Assembly: GCA_963693085.1 (NCBI GenBank)
Contig: OY856414.1
Coordinates: 265,095,001-265,159,000 of the forward strand
Reading direction: 5' to 3'
DNA from: Alisma plantago-aquatica
Lineage: Eukaryota; Streptophyta; Magnoliopsida; Alismatales; Alismataceae
DNA length: 64,000 bases
Made by a program: the position numbers and the translations under genes. Numbering within the stretch: the first letter of the stretch is position 1; each line of letters opens with the position of its first letter. Of this stretch, positions 12,110 through 23,677 are shown one piece after another. A model generated the notes under the pieces. It had not been told where the DNA came from. It ran no database searches and saw only the letters and a program-made list of their open reading frames with translations.

Positions 12110-12250
12110 GCTTGTTGGTTCTTGTGCACTGACTACAAGGGTATGAGGTCATGGAGTTCGAATCTTCCATTGACCTTGTATGGCAACTGATTGCGACAAA
12201 GCGGTGGTCAGTTTTGATCTGAGAGGTATGACTCACTTCCTCAGGGCATA
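12110..12250 (+). other. Conserved LTR block 1 in F
   Basis: Matches the block in B and B', notably TCTTCCATTGACCTTGT and CCTCAGGGCATAA. ACTGACT near the start can pair with GGTCAGT about 70 bases later, the same arms as in B. Confidence 0.55.
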
Positions 12251-12540
12251 ATAATTCGTAATCCAGCCATATAGTATATATGCATAGGACAAATACAGAA
12301 CATTGGCTGAGGCCCTGTTTGCATAGCTATCTTAGTGATATTTTGCAGTTAATTACATGTTCCTCTGATATCGTGATACATTCTTGTCTAACTTCTCTTG
12401 TCACTCATGTTTCATATTATTATCTGTACACATGCTTCCTAAGTATCTTGGTAAGATGTTATAACAAGTTATTTCTGTTCAGTATGCTGCTCATATCAGC
12501 CACCTGCTTTATTTGAGGTTTTATAGTTACGGCGGGGGGT

Positions 12541-12654
12541 TATGTTTCTCGCTGGGGCTGTGTGTCTCACCCCATTGGTTTAAAACCCTTTTTAGGTGAT
12601 CGAGCTAGACGTAGTGGTGGTCGTGGTGTTGCAGCTGAGCAGCAAGAAGAATAG
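12541..12654 (+). other. Conserved LTR block 2 in F: uninterrupted small reading frame
   Basis: The frame reads YVSRWGCVSHPIGLKPFLG, then DRARRSGGRGVAAEQQEE and a TAG stop at 12652-12654. It is the only copy in the window that runs unbroken from the SRW part to the charged Gln/Glu tail. Upstream the same frame stays open to a TGA near 12513 without an ATG. An acceptor-like TTTTTAG lies in the middle (AG at 12594-12595), so the tail could also be a separate exon. I do not recognise a known protein family. Confidence 0.55.
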
Positions 12655-14439
12655 TATAAGGAAAGAGGTGGTTATGCTGCTATCTTTTGTAGGTTTTGTA
12701 GTAGAGTCCTAGAGTCATCCATGTAATCTCAGGTCCTTGGAGGTGTTTTGATGAGGTTTCACGATGTATAATTGTATGGCTTTCTTGCAATCTGCTATTG
12801 GCCTGGTATGGCCTATTATGTACAAAAATAGGTGATGAACTCTTCGTATTTATGGGACAGATGGATCCTTTAAGGTGATGGACATATGCCATGCTCCTAT
12901 AATATATGTATATAACATGTTTTCTTTATAGGATATGGATCTAGTTGAAATAGATACCTTTCTTATGAGGTTTTCTGCAAACGGTTTTAATTTAACTGTG
13001 TTTTTTGTAATATTATGTTTATGATGGTTCCAAACGTTTTCACGTGGCATTTTGCTGTCTGTGTGATAGCGAGATGTCACACAAACCATAATTCATCTCT
13101 AACAAACATTGCCATATAACAATTTTAGAAGATATAAACCATATGAGATGTATTGTTCCTCATCTTATCATCACATGATGTTATTCACTTATCATTCATG
13201 AGACTGCACTTGTCATCATACTATCATGGGATATAAATCCTTAGCACAATATCATAGGATATCAACCCTTGCCAACATAATAGGATTACACCTCATTCAG
13301 GGCTCAACCATGCCCAAAGGTCATTAAGACCATCATATCATTCCCTGTAAGTTCATCATTGTATTTCCATGCCTTATAACAAGGCTCAACAAACATCACC
13401 ACTCATGTGATGTGCAGGCTCAACATGATGTTACAATAAATAAGTAAAAGATGTTTACACGATAACATTGCAAGGTTATCTTAGCAATTAAGAGCATTCC
13501 TTTATTCTATCAACATATAAGGAATGTACGTATGATTGGCCATCATCACACTTATAGTGCAAAAGTTTAGCATAAGAAAGCATAGATCATGAAGCTATGA
13601 TGACCACCAGTCAACACATCAGAGTTCAATCAAACATTAGGAAGGCTATTCCATCATTATATTAATCATTCAAGAAAGGATAACATGATTAACCACCATT
13701 ATCTACTTTCATTAGGGTTATGTTTAGCAAGGTAGGTTATATAAAGTTATAGTTCATCATTCATTCACAACCTTATCCCATAGCATCCCTATATAAATCT
13801 TGGATGCATGAGACACAACATCATCAACACATTCCATACTTTTCTCAAGTATGGATCCATGCATAACTTAGGATGTTACCATCACATTATAGTATACTTA
13901 CATTCCAAAAAAATAAGAGAGACTCCATTTTTGTATTATTCCACTAAGGAAGGTTGATCATAGTTACCCATCATCATCTGAGTTCATTAGGATTAAGTAT
14001 AACAAGCTATATCCCATTAGGGTTACATGCCAACATGATATGGTCATTATCCATTCTATTCATATGAGGGAAAAGGTAAGAATACCTTATTAAAGGCAAA
14101 CCTCCATGGGTTCCATCATCATTCAACCCATATCACCATACCACAACATCATCTACAACCATTGGATGTTGAAAAGGTAAGATCATTGGTTATTTACATA
14201 AGTAAACACCTGAACAAACCATATGTAAAGCCATCAAGTTGTGACCTATAAAGAGTCACTATTAAACTCTAAACATCCCTTATTTAATAGCATAAAAGTG
14301 GCACAATAGATTGTGGGGTTAAAGCCTATCATCAGTTGTATATTTTAAGTAAGTCATCATGTCAACAATCAAGCTCCTAAAATTGATTACATGAGGGAAA
14401 CCATCAAATTCAGATTTTTAGAACTCACATGTAATACTA

Positions 14440-15010
14440 TACGTTTCAATCCAAACTATTGGATGTTGAAGCATCTAATATCAACCATTGGATAAAGTCC
14501 ATTAATCAAAACTATTAGATGAAAAAGTGTTAGATCTGAACCATTGGATCAGGTTCATATCTCAAAACCATTAATTGGAGTATAGGTCTAACCCTTGAAT
14601 CATTTAACCTAAGAAACTATTGGGTTAGGGCTTAATTGAAGCTACATATAAAGCTTTGACTTGCCATTAGTTGTGGTGACCTAATCTACTATTGGTTGTG
14701 ACATCTTAGTTCACCATCGGTTGATAGGATTAACACTATATTCATTTAACACCATCAGATATTAAGGTAATGTCATCATTGATTGATAGCATCATTAGAG
14801 AATCAAACCATTGTTCATTGAGATTCTATGAGAGTTTAACACTGACCTAAGGTGTCACTATCAGTTCACACCATCATTCATCACCCTTGGTAACCACCTT
14901 CGGTTGTCATGAAGACCACACCATCGGGTCATGTGTTTAGAGAAGAAAATAACCTAGAAACCCTAATATGGACCATCGGTTGATAGATGCTTAGCACCAT
15001 AGGTGGTGAT
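14440..15010 (-). repeat. ACCAT(C/T)GGT-type motif array
   Basis: A dozen or so scattered copies of ACCATCGGTTGATAG and weaker forms (ACCATTGGAT, ACCATCAGAT, ACCATCGGGTC). The core ACC-ATC-GGT is a short inverted repeat. The sequence between copies is not repeated. Confidence 0.55.
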
Positions 15011-15547
15011 ACCAACCTGAAATAAGTCATATCCTTCCTTAGGAAGAACATGAAAATGATTACACGTTCACCTATAATTGAAAAAAAAAATAGAAAACAC
15101 CATAAAAATCAAAATCCCAAACAAGCTTAGCTTCTTAAAGCTTAAATCACAATTTTTAAGCAAGAACATGAAATAACAAGCTTATAGTAAGCAATATAAG
15201 TAAATAGGGTTATAAAATTCACCTCTACTGAGAAGAACAAACTTATAGAAGCAAGAAAATCGAGCAAGAAGATAAGAAAATCCAAGTTTTAGATCTAAAC
15301 TCAGCCAAGTAGGCACTTTTCTCCACAAAGAAGCAAAATCCTAGAAAAAGAAGCAAGAAAGGTAGATTCCTGAGTTCTAAAGCAACTTATATCGTGAAAA
15401 ATAAGGTTCTGACATGGAGAAAGGTAGGACGAAGAAGAACAGAGAAAGAAATGGAGGAAATAAGGGGTTAATTACTTGTTTAGGTCAAAATCACCAAGAA
15501 TGAGATTTAGAAACCCTGAAGGAAGCAAATCATAACCCTAGATGCTT

Positions 15548-15736
15548 CTACCAAGAAGATCCATACCTTCTTCTTCCATGGACAGAAGCTCCACGACCAA
15601 TCAGAGGAGGGATAGTTCTCTTAGCAGGAGGGAAGTGAAAAAGAGTAAAATTTTTGTTTGGGAGCTTAAGGATAGATATATAAAGCTTGGAGGATAAGGT
15701 AGAGAAGAAGCATGAGGTGTGCAAGTAGCTCCCCAA
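15548..15736 (-). other. Putative leader exon with small ORF in fragment G
   Basis: A 62-codon minus-strand frame that overlaps the TATA-like site, so most of it lies in the expected leader, next to a donor-like GTATGG at about 15563. No recognisable domain. It may be open by chance. Confidence 0.2.
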
Positions 15737-16350
15737 GTGTCCATGGCCTTAAACTATTAAGGATATACAATCTACCACACAAGAAGATGCCCCACAAATC
15801 ATGGATACCTACTTAGGAACCATTTATTGAATTTCCAAGACAAACAAATAAACCGTTGGTTGATAGCTCCAAAGGGTAGCTCATCCATAAAGGGGTAAAC
15901 CCTAAAATACCCTTGAAGAAAACACCTCCAAACCAAGGTTCACCTAGGTTACCCATGGATCAAAAATCTTAAGAATGATAAGAGAACATTCAGGGACCAT
16001 AATGCAAGTGATAAATTGAAAAGAAAACATCTCAATTTGGTAAATTACATAAAAGTCCAAAATTTGCATAAAATTGTATAACTTGCACAAACAGTGTCCA
16101 AATTGGATCAAATTTGAAACTTAAGCTTGTCACATGATACCAAAACATATCACAAGGTTAGATTAGGGTTATAAGAATTAAATTATGGTAATTAAGTGTG
16201 TCCAACCATTCAAACAAGGTTATGGGTCTCATACTTAATAATATATGCCTTTAAGATGAACCAGCTTTAGTGCCATGCATTGTTATGTCATATACCATTC
16301 AAAAGTAAACGATGAGTACATATTATAAAGTTTTTACAATGTGCAATTAA

Positions 16351-16366
16351 TACACACACATACACA

Positions 16367-16452
<86 letters not shown>
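16351..16452. repeat. (CA)n(TA)n microsatellite
   Basis: About 50 bp of CA repeats with a few interruptions, then about 50 bp of uninterrupted TA. It ends 30 bp before the left end of element B. Confidence 0.97.
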
Positions 16453-16454
<2 letters not shown>

Positions 16455-16869
16455 TCCATGTACAAGTGAAGAAGATGTGTAGTGTGATACACTGATCGAA
16501 CAAAATGTTATTTACTTAAGCGGAAGCGTATCATTCGTAGTGGATTATTAGAAATCACTAAAAATTTAAAACTTTTTACAAAGAGATCCATACATTGGAA
16601 AACTCTTCCAAAAAGAACTAAAGTAATTCAATTACATTAGGGTTCACAAGTACATCTCTTGTATTATTCCTTCTAGAGGATCACATACATCATCTGCCCT
16701 ATTAAAAATGTACATAGGTAGTATAAAAATATTGAGGCATCAAGCCAAAATCTCAGATCGTTTCATTAAACTAACTATTGACTCCAAGGACCTGAGAGTA
16801 CAGAGATAACACATAGGACTCTATGTACACATATACAAAACATGACAGCCAGTGTCTCCACCTGAGAAT

Positions 16870-17030
16870 TCACTACTGTCCCTGTTGCTGCTGCTGTTCT
16901 TCCCCTGTTGTAGGGTTTCTGCCTTTTCCTCCATGTCTACCTAAAAAGTTGGATCCCACGGGGGTGAGACAATTGTAAATTGCCCCAGCGAGAGATATAA
17001 CTCTCTTCCAGAAACATTATTATTGCAGTT
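16870..17030 (-). other. Conserved LTR block 2, B left copy
   Basis: An ATG opens MFLEESYISRWGN with SHP after it, and the frame stops just past the T-tract (TTTTTAG). In the frame shared by all families, the part after the AG (16942-16941) reads RHGGKGRNPTTGEE followed by QQQQQGQ and a TAG at 16875-16873. The two halves are out of phase by one base here. Confidence 0.6.
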
Positions 17031-17294
17031 TAATAAGATAAATCCGAACAGAGGGATCATAATTGTTTAACAATAGATAATTCATTGTCTAAACAGATTA
17101 GAACAATATTCTTATTCAAAGCACTTCATCTATAACTTAATAAAGCAGCATGTCACTTACTCAATAAGGAACATAAAGAACATGTATAACATTTATCCGC
17201 TATACTAAGCAATATAACATCAGTCAGTAGTTCTCGTATTTCAACCTTAAGCAATTACGCTACATGGCAGATTACATTTTACAATCATACTTAA

Positions 17295-17455
17295 TGCCCT
17301 GAGGAGATGAGGTATACCACTCATACTCCAACCGACCACGACTACGTTAAGCATCGGTACCACACAAGGTCAATGGAAGAGTCAGAATCCAAAACCTCAA
17401 CCTTCTCGGTCAGTACGAGATTATGTGGCAGAGACATCATGTGTCAAACTACAAA
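17295..17455 (-). other. Conserved LTR block 1, B left copy
   Basis: In the sense direction CTCGTACTGACC and GGTCGGTTGGAGTATGAG flank TCTTCCATTGACCTTGTG. The flanks can pair as a stem. Confidence 0.5.
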
Positions 17456-17489
17456 TAGCTTGCCAAGGTATATTGGCATCTTCTCTATG

Positions 17490-17650
17490 GAGTTATAGCC
17501 CGTAGCATATACTCTCTTCAGGATATGGCCTGTAGCCAATACCTGGTATTATATTGTGGAGTCATGGCTCGTAGACATACTCTTATTGGGATATGTTCTG
17601 TAACCATTCCTGTGCATAGGATATGGCCTGTAGCCATTCCAATGTGGTGT
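17490..17650 (-). repeat. GTAGCCAT subrepeats, B left copy
   Basis: Four to five imperfect units with the word ATGGCCTGTAGCCATTCC or GCTCGTAGACATAC. Confidence 0.65.
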
Positions 17651-19029
17651 AAGGATATATTCACCCATTACCCCCACATATTCAAAAATATGCAGCTTCC
17701 GGGTTATGCCACGGAGCAGCCCGTTTCACCATTCAGCAAATTCTGACACTGATGGATCTATGGTCAGGGAAACTACATTATATGATATCACTTGATTAAT
17801 TAAGTGTATTACCATATTCTTTTAGCATCAAACAAGTTTCCAAACATCAATTATTTTAACAATTGCTATAAAGAATGTGTAATACTTCCATCAAGTACTG
17901 TTCAAACCTTTAATAAAGCATTGGGATCTCAATCCCTCATCTCATCAGGAGCATTCTCATCCTTCCACAAACTCATCGTCATGATTATAGGAAATGGGTA
18001 TTCAAACCCTCAGTTTATCAAGGAATACTTGTTACCACTTATCAGGTAACTAATACCTTCAGGTCATCTGACCAAGGTAAACATGATACTTTCTATACAA
18101 GCATCTCACATGGCTCTCAAAGCCCATTTAGTCTCTTGTTACCTCTTAGTGGGCAACAAAGCATATAATGGCTCACAAGGCCCATAAATCATTTAAATAA
18201 TTAACACATCATAGCAAATACCTGGCTATGCTCATCATCTCATGATTACCTGCATGATCATTACATGATACAATTATATCAATTATATATCAGCACTATG
18301 CAAAGTAAGAGTAGCATCACTATTCCCTTGTTTTTGGGTTAGGATCTCTCTTACATATCATCACCCTTCATTAGGGTTAGGGTTTTCCATTATTAACCAT
18401 TTAGGTTCTCAAGATCATATTATTAATGATCAAGCCCTAATTCATTGCTCCACTCAGCTAGGAGCCAACATTGATAATATAAGTATTCAATCATGCTTAT
18501 TCATTCTCATCATTTATCATTAAATGAATTATCAATACAAGATATGAGTTTCTCCCTAAACTCTACCATATAATACTTTCTTAACTTGGCTTAAACTTTT
18601 TCTTTAAGGTATGTTAGCCTACACTTATCAAAGTGCAATATACCTCAATGTAACAATTGACATTACATACGTCATGAGTTACTCATCCAAGTATATTGGA
18701 TTTAGGATACATCAAGGTGTATTAATCTTGAGGTGTTGGATGTGATATCTATCATGTCTTGATGTATCACTTCCCTCATCACCTTTATCTTACTTAGTTC
18801 ATCAACTTATCTCGTATTAGGGTATTTCCCATCCTAATACTTTATGCACCAGTTCATCACATTTATCATGTAATGTATTGGTCATAAGTCACTTATTTGA
18901 ATTATTCAACTATTATCAATTGATATGGACTCATCTCGAGTTCAGGAATTATTGATATAAAGATATCCATTATCAACATCTTTAGGTGTTTCACTTATCA
19001 ATATATTAGTCACTATTCCATTATTAGGA

Positions 19030-19470
19030 ATAGGGTTTTCCATCTTTATAAATTAGGGTTCACATAACATCTCCCCATATATGGGTTTCACATAGCATTA
19101 CCTGAAATTAGGGTTTCTCAACTCAACCCAAAATCAGGGTTATGGTTTATCATCATATTGCTCAAGATTAGGGTTTCATGCTCTATAACCCAAAATTAGG
19201 GCTTCATATACCTTTACCCTATATCAGGGTTAGAATTTCATATTAGGGTTTCATATAACATTATATAGCATCACCCTGGGATTTGAGTTCACATCATATC
19301 TTTGTATTAGGGTTTCACTTGACATCACCCTTGATTAGGGTTTCACATGACTTCACCCTTAATTAGGGTTTCATCATACCCTAGATTAGGGTTACATCTA
19401 GCATTGCCCTAAATTAGGGTTAGGGTTCATCAACCTTTTTAATTAGGGTTTCATGATTTATTTATCAAGG
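19030..19470 (-). repeat. Telobox-rich tract, B left copy
   Basis: More than ten copies of TTAGGGTTT(C/A), sense AAACCCTAA, about 25-45 bp apart, usually with CACAT and CACCC words between them. Confidence 0.75.
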
Positions 19471-19829
19471 ATCATACCCTAATTACATATTATTTTCATG
19501 TTGAGAGTGTAGGGGCTTAACCACTTACTTGATCATTATACATGTATGAATTCCTCTCTCTCTCTCAACTCCTCTAGAATGTGGATCACTTCAAACTTGA
19601 TTAGATTAGGTCAACCCCTTATTTAAGTATACACACTTAGGGTTAGCTTAGTGTGTTGAGATGTTGCTTCCATAAGCATCAAAGGTTAACCACTCAAAAG
19701 GTACTAATCACTTACGTACCTTGAAGGTACAACCACTGTAATTACCTTTGATAAACATCATCGAAAATCATGGGGTTGATTGTACTTACAAGATTTGAAT
19801 CAATTAAACCTTCAAACAGTTTTGAGGTA

Positions 19830-20690
19830 TTAGACCTTCAAACGATTTTAAGATCGTTAGACCAAATTGTCATTGAAATCGAATGAACAACTCATCATTG
19901 AAACCGAATAAACATCAAACGGTTTGAGACCATTTGCCCTCCAAATGGTCTGAGGACCGTTTGATCCCAAACGGTCTCAAGACCGTTCGGACTCAAACGG
20001 TCTCAAGACCATTTGGTCCAAAACATCTTGAAACCGATTGGATCAACTAGGGTTTCCAACATCAAATCAATTTAGGGTTTGTACTCATTGAACCATCCAT
20101 CAATTGAAGACTATTGATTCACTCTTCAATTGAACCATTGATTCACCATTTAACCTTGGCATGACCTGACCTCAAATGGTCTTGAGGTCATTTTCCCTCA
20201 AACAATCTTGAGACCATTTGGTGTCAAACGGTCTTGAGACCGTTTGACCCATCCCATCATTTAAATTGGTGGAATTCAATTAGGGTTTCTTTAACAACTC
20301 GATTTAGGGTTTGATACTCAACGAACCTTCAAGTGTTGAACCATTTGGAATTAATTCAATTAAATATCATTGGATCAACATCAATTTATGACATCATCAA
20401 CCTCAAACAGTTTTGAAAACTATTTCCATTCAATCGGTTTCGGAAACCCTAAACACCAAACGATCTTGAAAATCATTAATCATCAAACGGTTTAGAAACT
20501 GTTTCATTCCAAATGGTCAATTCAAATACAAATGGTCAACTCAAATACAAACGGTCAACTCAACCAAACGGTCAACTCAATCCAAACAGTCAACTGTCCC
20601 AAACGGTTTTGAACCCAATTCCTCAAACGGTTTGCAAACTGTTTGGTCACCAAATGGTTTGGTGAAACCGATTGACCAATTTTATTGGAA
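19830..20690 (-). repeat. Inverted-repeat motif cluster, B left copy
   Basis: Copies of the A/E motif in many states: AAACGGTCTTGAGACCGTTTG, centre-flipped AAACGGTCTCAAGACCGTT, and half copies AAACGGTCAAC. Several have lost one CG to TG. Confidence 0.8.
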
Positions 20691-21202
20691 ACCGATTGGA
20701 GTTGCAAATTTGGGAAAAGTGTCCAAGATGATTTTATCATCATCTACCTTCGTTCCTATGGTTCACATTACTACTGATTTAATAAAATCATCCATTACAA
20801 CAAGCAATTAATCAAGAAGAAGGAGAAATCAACATAACTTGTAAAAATTGGAATTGAATAATGATGTAATTAGGTTCAAGTTATATAAACCACCTTCAAG
20901 AATGATTAAAAGCTCCAACTCCACATCTTTAATGGTGGTTGAAGCTTTCTCAACTTCACAAGGTTCGTTACTCAAGCTTTTGAGTGAAAAGGATTGGCTA
21001 GGATTGAAGATTGCATGGAGAAAAGAAGAAATCAAGCATTGATTTGTGACTTTCACCTTGAAATCAAGGTGAAAGGAGATTATGGAGCTTACCTACAGGT
21101 TGGGGGTAGTCCTCCTGTTGCTCCTAATCTCCCTTGGTCGTTTTGCAATCAAAGAGTGAAAGAAAATCCGAAAAACAGTCCTTGGTTGAGTGGGAAGTGA
21201 AG

Positions 21203-21210
21203 TTTATATA
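21203..21210 (-). promoter_or_regulatory. TATA box, B left LTR
   Basis: TATATAAA on the minus strand. About 115 bp downstream lies a donor-like GTAG/GTAAGC (near 21090), preceded by the word AACGACCAAG that also occurs in E, B' and the right A LTR. Confidence 0.6.
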
Positions 21211-22095
21211 AGGATTTTCAAGGAGAGAGAAAGTTGAAAAGCAATCCTTCAACTCCCCAAATTGGTGCCACTTAACCCCCTCTACTCCTTGAATACGAAG
21301 GCATCCTCCTTTGACTTTAATTATTCTTCATTATCCACAATTTAAAAGAAAAGAAATTAAGCACCTTAATTCATATAATACTAATATCCCATATTTGAGT
21401 TGATATTACTTTTAATTAACTAATGTGAGTGGGCTCTGCACTCACTTAGATATTTTCGTGGCCTTTTCAAGGCATAAGGACGTCCACACTTATCCTAATT
21501 CAACCTTCACATATTTGTTTGAAGGGCATTCCCATGAATATATTTATTTATGCATTAATTTGAAGTAAAGTTCCATTTATGCTTAAATCTTGATTATTTT
21601 AATATCAAGATTCTCTCTCTTCCAAAATGATTCAAATGAGGCACCCCTCTCAAATTCTTTTCTCTACATGATGGAAAGAATCATTAGGGACCCTCTTGAA
21701 GTGGTATTTTGTATATTGAACCCTAGGTTTTGGGTAAATTGCACATTACACCAAAACTACGTTTTAATGCACAAAGATTGCTCAGCAAGCTCTATCTTGG
21801 TGCTCAAGCTTGTGGAAGCCATACCACTACATCATACTCATTCCTATGATGCTTCAACATCTGAGGAACATTTTATCATGTAAAATTTGCAAGTTAACCC
21901 CTCAACTTGGGCAATTTGCACTTTAGTCCAACACTAATAAAACATTATTTCAACATTATTCAAAAAGGACTAAAATTGAAATATAAGTTCCTCTTGATCC
22001 TTAATTACTTTTCAAAATATAAGAGCAAGCATATAATTATCTTTCTTAAATAAAACATCTAGGGCTAAAGCATAACCCAGGTCAGGGATGTTACA

Positions 22096-22116
22096 ATTAT
22101 AAACCCCTAACAAGGA
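22096..22116 (-). other. Polypurine tract of element B
   Basis: On the minus strand TTAGGGGTTTATAAT lies directly before the LTR start TGTAAC. A conserved stretch containing ATGAAATCC precedes it, as in A. Confidence 0.7.
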
Positions 22117-22748
22117 TTTCATCCCCGAAATCCCAGGAAAAAGGAGAGATAGATATTATTCATTCATCATATCATAAAATCTCCACATAACATCTTAATG
22201 TAATTGAGATACCATAGAACTTTGATTAATACAAAGTTCTTCTATATTTCTTATTTAGTTTAGTATTCCACTCCCAAGGAAGGTCCAGAATCACGTTCTG
22301 TCACCCACTTGGGATTACAAGTCTTACCATACATCTGTTGTGCCATCCTAGGTTCCTTGCCATCAGTATAGGAATTATAAGGATGATTACATATCATTAT
22401 TCCTTCCTTTGTTATTATCTAAAATGTTCATGAACGTTTTGTGATTTCATCACATTTCCCATTTCCACATTTTGGGAAAAGATATTTACTATACAAACAG
22501 ACTTTATCGAATAGGGATCACCTCTCTTGTCCTCATTCTCATCTTATGAGGATTATACTCTTCATTTCCTCATATACACAGATTGATCTGAGATCATCTC
22601 AGATTCCATTTTATTGCACTTAGGATGTGATACTAATGTCCATACCATATTTCCAGTTTCATTATACTCATTAGATTGTCTCAGAATGACTACTTGATCA
22701 GGGTAATCAGAAAGATGACAATTTAGGAGTTCCATACTCACCTTATCT
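22117..22748 (-). other. Non-coding interior of element B
   Basis: AT-rich sequence between the gag remnant and the polypurine tract. No RT, RNase H, integrase or chromodomain motif is visible in any frame. Small frames here carry no motif. Confidence 0.6.
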
Positions 22749-23159
22749 TCAATAGTTGAATACCTGGCCAGGGTATACAAATACTGAGATTAGGTTGTAT
22801 GCACTTTGTGTATTATCATATTCCTTACTTTTCGTATCATTACATACACAAGATTTAACATTCCTTCTAACATTTTCTATTACTTCAACATGCTGATGTT
22901 GATTAAGAATCCTGTTGGAGTCCAAAACTTCATCATTGGGGGTTGGTAATCTGGGTTGTATTGCTAATGCATGGTCCACTATATGCATCATAGCTGTCCT
23001 AAATTTCCCAAACAGAGCATGGAAAGCTGGGCTCTCTATCTCTTCTTGGTTAAACTGAGGATGTTCATATACTGGTTCCTTCCTAGTCTGGTTCCTTGCA
23101 CCTCTTCCTGGTGCAGCAATGCTGCTTTCGGTAGCATGTTCTTCGTGTGATCCATACAT
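22749..23159 (-). pseudogene. gag: gag N-terminal remnant of element B
   Basis: A 136-codon frame. The first 75 or so residues align with the gag start of A: EHATESSIAAPGRGAR against [16 protein letters not shown], then PPQF-like, FGKFRTAMMHI against [11 protein letters not shown]. After about residue 80 the match is lost and there is no capsid core or zinc knuckle. It starts about 115 bp after the primer site, as in A. What remains is probably a by-product of a large interior deletion, but the start of gag may have been kept because it overlaps an RNA packaging signal (inference). Confidence 0.8.
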
Positions 23160-23273
23160 CTTTAAGTTCTTCTTCTCCTATATGAGCAGAAGACACTATC
23201 AGATACACTGGAAGACACTAGAACAGACTCAACAACCTTAATCCTATGTCTCTGTAGACTCAGTGAACCTAGA

Positions 23274-23285
23274 GCTATGATACCA
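23274..23285 (-). other. Primer binding site of element B
   Basis: On the minus strand TGGTATCATAGC, five bases after the 5' LTR. It matches the 3' end of initiator-Met tRNA with one mismatch (T for G). Confidence 0.88.
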
Positions 23286-23677
23286 CTAATTGTGATACAC
23301 TGATCGAACAAAACATTATTTACTTAAGCGGAAGCGTATCATTTGTAGCGGATGATTAGAAATCACTAAAAATTTAAAACTTTTTACAAAAAGATCCATA
23401 CATTGGAAAACTCTTCCAAAAAGAACCAAAGTAATTCAATTACATTCTGGTTCACAAGTACATCTCTTGTATCATTCCTTCTCAAGGATCACATACATCA
23501 TATTCCCTATTAAAACTGTACATAGGCAGTATAAAAACATTGAGGCATCAAGCCAAAATCTCAGATCATTTCATTAAACTAACTACTGACTCCAAGGACC
23601 TGAGAGTACAGAAATGACACATAGGACTCTATGTACACATATACAAAACATGACAGCCATTGTCTCCACCTGAGAAT

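Larger units (their letters stand above)
2201..13081 (+). mobile_element. Element F: old plus-strand chromovirus, 3' part, interrupted by solo LTR B'
   Basis: The order is integrase-to-chromodomain remnant (2201-3721), polypurine tract, then a 3' LTR from 3734. The LTR is split at 4842-9941 by a solo LTR and ends near 13081 (CACA; 13079 or 13083 are also possible). Without the insert the LTR is about 4.2 kb. The 5' half lies left of the window behind insertion E. The LTR start TGTAAGGACACTGACC is a diverged form of the start in A and B. Many stops and a frameshift in pol show it is old. Confidence 0.8.
9947..13081 (+). repeat. 3' LTR of element F, second part
   Basis: Continues the LTR interrupted at 4841, after the second GGTTC. 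It carries, in order, CCTCTC/GAGAGG hairpin repeats, a GATAT-motif array, AGAGCACGG subrepeats, conserved block 1 and conserved block 2, then an AT-rich tail ending in TGTCACACA. The order of modules is the same as in the A and B LTRs, although most of the sequence between them does not match. Confidence 0.75.
13082..16300 (-). mobile_element. Diverged LTR fragment G
   Basis: No ends are visible. The organisation on the minus strand fits the other LTRs: an AT-rich start, a TATA-like TATATATC near 15676, a donor-like GAAGGTATGG near 15566, then an array of ACCATCGGT-type motifs (14440-15010) and scattered telobox-like sequence. The conserved blocks are missing, as if the fragment were cut by the insertion of F at 13081. 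It may instead be another kind of old repeat. Confidence 0.4.
16483..22095 (-). repeat. 3' LTR of element B (left copy)
   Basis: Runs from TGTGATACACTGATCG to GGTCAGGGATGTTACA on the plus strand. It carries block 2 (16870-17030), block 1 (17295-17455), GTAGCCAT subrepeats, telobox tract, inverted-repeat cluster, donor-like site near 21088 and TATA box at 21203. Confidence 0.95.

Noticed and set aside
17307..18049. Plus-strand frames of 63-81 codons in both LTRs of B (repeated at 24115-24856)
   Set aside because: They are antisense to the element, lack motifs, and recur only because the LTRs are copies. The region is better explained as block 1 and subrepeats.
19030..19470. Interstitial telomere array
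   Set aside because: Copies of TTAGGGTTT are single and separated by other sequence; there is no run of consecutive TTTAGGG units.
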